From positions 1 through 48,747 of the forward strand of contig JAFUAO010000006.1 of NCBI GenBank assembly GCA_017460665.1: 48,747 nucleotides of DNA, read 5' to 3'. Numbering within the stretch: position 1 is the first letter of the stretch; each line of letters opens with the position of its first letter. The translations under genes were made by a program, and so were the position numbers. This stretch comes from Ruminococcus sp. (GTDB taxonomy: Bacteria > Bacillota > Clostridia > Oscillospirales > Ruminococcaceae). Positions 46,053-48,747 of this stretch are shown here, piece by piece. Under the pieces are notes generated by a model, which saw only the letters and a program-made list of their open reading frames with translations, had not been told where the DNA came from and ran no database searches.

Positions 46053-46901
46053 ATGGCAAAAGGAGGCTTGGGCGGAGGCCTTGACAGTCTGTTCGATGAC
46101 AATTCCAACGACGTTCAGGTGAAAAAGACCCTCCGTTTATCAGAGATCGAGCCGAACCGTGAGCAGCCCCGAAAGACCTTCAGCGACGAGGCGATAGCTG
46201 CTCTGGCGGATTCCATAAGGGAGCACGGTATGCTCCAGCCCATCGTGGTGCGGCCTATCAGCTCCGGCGGCTATCAGATCGTGGCCGGCGAGCGCCGCTG
46301 GCGTGCGGCAAGGATGCTGGGCCTTGACGAGGTGCCGGTGAATATCCGGGAGCTGACAGACGCCGAAACTATGCAGATTGCGATCATCGAGAATCTCCAG
46401 AGAGAGAACCTCAACCCGGTGGAGGAGGCTGAGGGCTACCGTCAGTTGATCGACAAATTCGGCATGACTCAGGACAAGGTGGCCAAAATGGTGGGCCGTT
46501 CACGGTCTGCGGTGGCCAACTCAGTGAGGCTCCTGGACCTTCCGGAGCGAGTTATAAAAATGCTGGAAAACGGCGATATTTCGGCAGGTCACGGACGTGC
46601 GCTGCTGGGATTTTCCAACGAGGAGCTCCTCATTGCAACTGCTGTGAAGGCTGCCGGCGGAGGTCTGACCGTCCGTCAGGTGGAGAACGCCGCACAGAAA
46701 TCTCAGGAACCTGAGAGCTCCGCCGAGAGGTCAAATTCCAAGATCGACAGCTATTTTGTTGAAATGGAACTCTCTTTAAAGGAGAGGCTGGGCCGAAAGG
46801 TGAAGGTGGAGTACGGCAAGAATAAGGGCGCTCTGATCCTTGAATTTTACGATAAAGAAGACCTGGCCGGCATCGCAGAGAAGCTGGCAGGAGAAGAATA
46901 A
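46053..46901 (+). CDS. parB: Chromosome partitioning protein ParB
   Basis: This 282-residue CTP-dependent clamp loads at parS. The N-terminal motif GGLGGGLDSLFDDN is classic for ParB; NREQPRKTF, SIREHGMLQPIVVR, GERRWRAARMLGLDE are the CTP-binding blocks; the helix-turn-helix follows with GMTQDKVAKMVGRSRSAVANSVRLL and the C-terminal dimer domain (LKERLGRKVKVEYGKNKGAL). It is the partner of soj; parS sites lie 1 kb upstream and at 41447. AAGGAG precedes the ATG. Confidence 0.96.
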   Translation: MAKGGLGGGLDSLFDDNSNDVQVKKTLRLSEIEPNREQPRKTFSDEAIAALADSIREHGMLQPIVVRPISSGGYQIVAGERRWRAARMLGLDEVPVNIRELTDAETMQIAIIENLQRENLNPVEEAEGYRQLIDKFGMTQDKVAKMVGRSRSAVANSVRLLDLPERVIKMLENGDISAGHGRALLGFSNEELLIATAVKAAGGGLTVRQVENAAQKSQEPESSAERSNSKIDSYFVEMELSLKERLGRKVKVEYGKNKGALILEFYDKEDLAGIAEKLAGEE

Positions 46902-46916
46902 AGGAGTTTTGTTAAA

Positions 46917-48206
46917 ATGATCGACATTAGACTTATAAGAAATGACCCCGAACTGGTAAAAGAAAATATCAAAAAGAAGTTCCAGGACGAGAAGCTGGAG
47001 CTGGTAGACAAGGTGGCTGAGCTTGACAAGCAGTTCCGTGAGACCAAGGTGGAGTGCGACAGCCTCCGCAACCAGCGCAAGACCAAATCCAAGGAGATCG
47101 GCGGTCTTATGGCCAAGGGCCAGAAGGACGAGGCCGAGAAGGTCAAGGCTGAGGTGGCTCAGATCGGGCAGAAGCTGGAGGAGATAGAGGCTCTGGAGGT
47201 AAAGCTGGAGGCCGACATACGTGAGATCATGCTTGTGATCCCCAACATCATCGACGAGTCCGTACCGATCGGCAGGAACGACACGGAGAACGTTGAGGTG
47301 GAGCGCTTCGGCGAGCCTGCTGTCCCGGATTTCGAGGTGCCATATCACGTCGACATCATGGAGAACGTCAACGGCATCGACCTTGACAGCGCCAGAAAGA
47401 CCAGCGGCAACGGCTTCTACTACCTCTGCGGCGACATCGCTCAGCTCCAGAGTTGTATCCTTTCCTACGCAAGGGATTTCATGATCGACAAGGGCTTCAC
47501 ATACTATATCCCGCCCTTTATGATCCGCAGTGACGTCGTTACCGGCGTTATGAGCTTTGCGGAAATGGAGGGTATGATGTACAAGATCGAGGGCGAGGAC
47601 CTGTATCTCATCGGCACCAGCGAGCACTCCATGATCGGCAAGTTCATCGACACGATCGTTCCCGAGGCCGAGCTGCCCAAGACCCTCACCAGCTATTCGC
47701 CTTGCTTCCGCAAGGAGGTAGGCGCTCACGGCATCGAGGAGCGTGGAGTCTACCGTATCCACCAGTTCGAGAAGCAGGAGATGATCGTGGTCTGCAAGCC
47801 TGAGGACAGCATGGACTGGTTCCACAAGCTCTACAGCTACACAGTGGAGTTCTTCCGCACGCTGGATATACCCGTAAGGACGCTGGAGTGCTGCTCCGGA
47901 GACCTGGCTGATTTGAAGGTGAAGAGCATCGACGTCGAGGCTTGGTCGCCCAGACAGAAGAAGTATTTCGAGGTGGGCAGCTGCTCCAACCTTGGCGACG
48001 CTCAGGCAAGGCGCCTGGGTATCCGTGTAAAGGCAGAGGACGGCAGCAAGTATTTCGCCCACACTCTTAACAACACAGTGGTCGCTCCGCCCAGGATGCT
48101 GATCGCGTTCCTTGAGAACAACCTGAACGAGGACGGCTCGATCAGGATCCCCAAGGCTCTCCAGCCTTATATGCGCAAGGACATCATCAAGGTCCCTGAG
48201 AAGTAA
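46917..48206 (+). CDS. serS: Seryl-tRNA synthetase
   Basis: This 429-residue class II synthetase charges tRNA-Ser. The N-terminal long coiled-coil arm (residues 30-100) reaches the tRNA variable arm. Motif 2 region shows TSYSPCFRKEVGAHG and GVYRIHQFEKQEM; the TSE loop is GTSEHSMIGKF and motif 3 is VAPPRMLIAFLENN. FEVGSCSNLGDAQARRLGIR is the family block. It follows parB by 15 bases, with AAGGAG before the ATG; no T-box leader is present. Confidence 0.97.
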   Translation: MIDIRLIRNDPELVKENIKKKFQDEKLELVDKVAELDKQFRETKVECDSLRNQRKTKSKEIGGLMAKGQKDEAEKVKAEVAQIGQKLEEIEALEVKLEADIREIMLVIPNIIDESVPIGRNDTENVEVERFGEPAVPDFEVPYHVDIMENVNGIDLDSARKTSGNGFYYLCGDIAQLQSCILSYARDFMIDKGFTYYIPPFMIRSDVVTGVMSFAEMEGMMYKIEGEDLYLIGTSEHSMIGKFIDTIVPEAELPKTLTSYSPCFRKEVGAHGIEERGVYRIHQFEKQEMIVVCKPEDSMDWFHKLYSYTVEFFRTLDIPVRTLECCSGDLADLKVKSIDVEAWSPRQKKYFEVGSCSNLGDAQARRLGIRVKAEDGSKYFAHTLNNTVVAPPRMLIAFLENNLNEDGSIRIPKALQPYMRKDIIKVPEK

Positions 48207-48210
48207 AGAA

Positions 48211-48237
48211 AAAAGCGGCTGTTCTCAGCCGCTTTTT
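48211..48237 (+). terminator. Terminator after serS
   Basis: AGCGGCTG pairs with CAGCCGCT around a TTCT loop, with A's before and T's after, so it may work in both directions. Confidence 0.92.
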
Positions 48238-48266
48238 CCCATGTTAGGAAAGGTTTTTAAGGGGGA

Positions 48267-48377
48267 TCAGATCTCGTAATTATTGGGAGCGTTGTCTGCT
48301 TTTTTTGCCGCAGCGCACATACAGAACGACAGGAAGGACAGTCCGCCTCCGGCGATAACGATCATGGAGACCAGCAT
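48267..48377 (-). CDS. 36-residue small membrane protein
   Basis: A minus-strand frame encodes MLVSMIVIAGGGLSFLSFCM then CAAAKKADNAPNNYEI: one membrane helix followed by a short polar tail. AGAGGTG lies 6 bases before the ATG, supporting translation. The CxxAAKKAD end resembles the DUF3789-type peptide just upstream, so the two may be divergent relatives. No function can be assigned. Confidence 0.6.
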   Translation of the reverse strand: MLVSMIVIAGGGLSFLSFCMCAAAKKADNAPNNYEI

Positions 48378-48467
48378 ATAATTCACCTCTTTGCACATTT
48401 ATAATTATCCTCGAACTCTATATCAACTACATTATGAATGGCCAACCTTAAAATTACCTTAAAAATA

Positions 48468-48605
48468 CTACATTTCTTCAAATTTTTTCTCGGTATTACA
48501 ATTTGTTGAATTGATCCTGTCAGCCTCTCCTGCACAGATACACAGGCACATTGCTCCGGCACCGACAGCGCCCCCGAAGAGAGCTCCCACTATGAATTGC
48601 AGCAT
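48468..48605 (-). CDS. DUF3789-type small membrane protein
   Basis: A 45-residue frame encodes MLQFIVGALFGGAVGAGAMC, then LCICAGEADRINSTNCNTEK and KFEEM. The pattern MLxFIxGxLFGGxxGxxxMCLCxxAxxAD is that of DUF3789 peptides, which in Clostridia often occur in plasmids and integrative elements. AGGTGA precedes the ATG. It has a single helix with a Gly-rich face. The function is unknown. Confidence 0.7.
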   Translation of the reverse strand: MLQFIVGALFGGAVGAGAMCLCICAGEADRINSTNCNTEKKFEEM

Positions 48606-48747
48606 ATCATCACCTACTATAATAATAATTGGTCGTATAAATCCATGGCAAGCCAGTCATGGTTTACACGCACTTGTTACTTAAGCTATAATGGAAGCAG
48701 TGATTGGACTAACGTACATCACCAAGGGACACCACGCCCGTAAGTGA
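48606..48747. other. Right-edge stretch without supported gene
   Basis: Only a 32-codon plus-strand frame (48645-48743, MASQSWFTRTCYLSYNGSSD then WTNVHHQGTPRP) without a ribosome site is seen. It could be a fragment of a gene or noncoding. Confidence 0.4.

Noticed and set aside
46776-48062. 428-codon minus-strand frame
   Set aside because: Antisense to serS; its Leu/Val-rich product is a codon-bias shadow.
48645-48743. 32-codon plus-strand frame at the right edge
   Set aside because: No ribosome site and no recognised family; kept only as a note on the edge.

Overview
The window looks like the replication-origin region of a Gram-positive anaerobe of the Ruminococcus/Oscillospiraceae type (Clostridia). 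This is inferred from the conserved block rpmH-rnpA-yidD-yidC-jag-mnmE-mnmG-rsmG-noc-soj-parB beside dnaA-dnaN-yaaA-recF-remB-gyrB-gyrA, from Firmicutes-specific genes (yidD, remB, noc, ytaF), and from a giant Thr-linker surface protein of a kind known in ruminococci. The species cannot be named from the sequence.

Layout. 1-13680 (minus) is one uninterrupted reading frame for a secreted surface protein of at least 4560 residues, cut by the left edge: signal peptide, DUF11-like modules, four pilin-like modules, about ten SpaA/Cna_B-type modules, a stalk of roughly 435 residues made of Thr6-Ala/Val heptads, then another SpaA module. 14.0-17.1 kb (minus) is a four-gene operon: two paralogous lipoprotein/anchored proteins, a DUF2461 protein and a CPBP protease, with its own promoter and terminator. 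17.2-17.4 kb is a noncoding patch with a dense cluster of DnaA boxes. 17.4-25.2 kb holds housekeeping and small genes: an Asp-rich lipoprotein, an M20 dipeptidase, an orphan UgpC/MsmK ATPase, a pseudouridine synthase, a DUF4830-like protein, a TIM-barrel/nrdR/membrane-protein operon, ytaF and a metallophosphoesterase.

36.4 to 24.4 kb (minus) is the dnaA super-operon: dnaA, dnaN, a small membrane protein, yaaA, recF, remB, a frameshifted REP-associated transposase (RAYT), gyrB, a YcxB-like gene, gyrA, a membrane protein and a metallophosphoesterase. Many of these genes overlap by 1-8 bases. The dnaA-dnaN gap (34532-35019) carries what looks like the unwinding core of oriC: an AT-rich stretch, five consecutive DnaA-trios, a GC-rich spacer and a DnaA box. 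36.7-48.2 kb (plus) is the opposite replichore: rpmH through parB and serS, with perfect parS sites after mnmE and between noc and soj. The gene-strand switch at dnaA/rpmH fits bidirectional replication from here. The last 500 bases hold two tiny minus-strand membrane peptides, one of DUF3789 type.

The most interesting items are the giant adhesin with its 21-bp-period Thr stalk; the DnaA-box cluster about 17 kb from oriC, which shares a TTTCAACA-N3-TGTTGAAA inverted motif with oriC; the RAYT gene carrying two inverted REP-like copies and wedged, translationally coupled, into the gyrase operon; the DnaA-trio origin; and the parS array.
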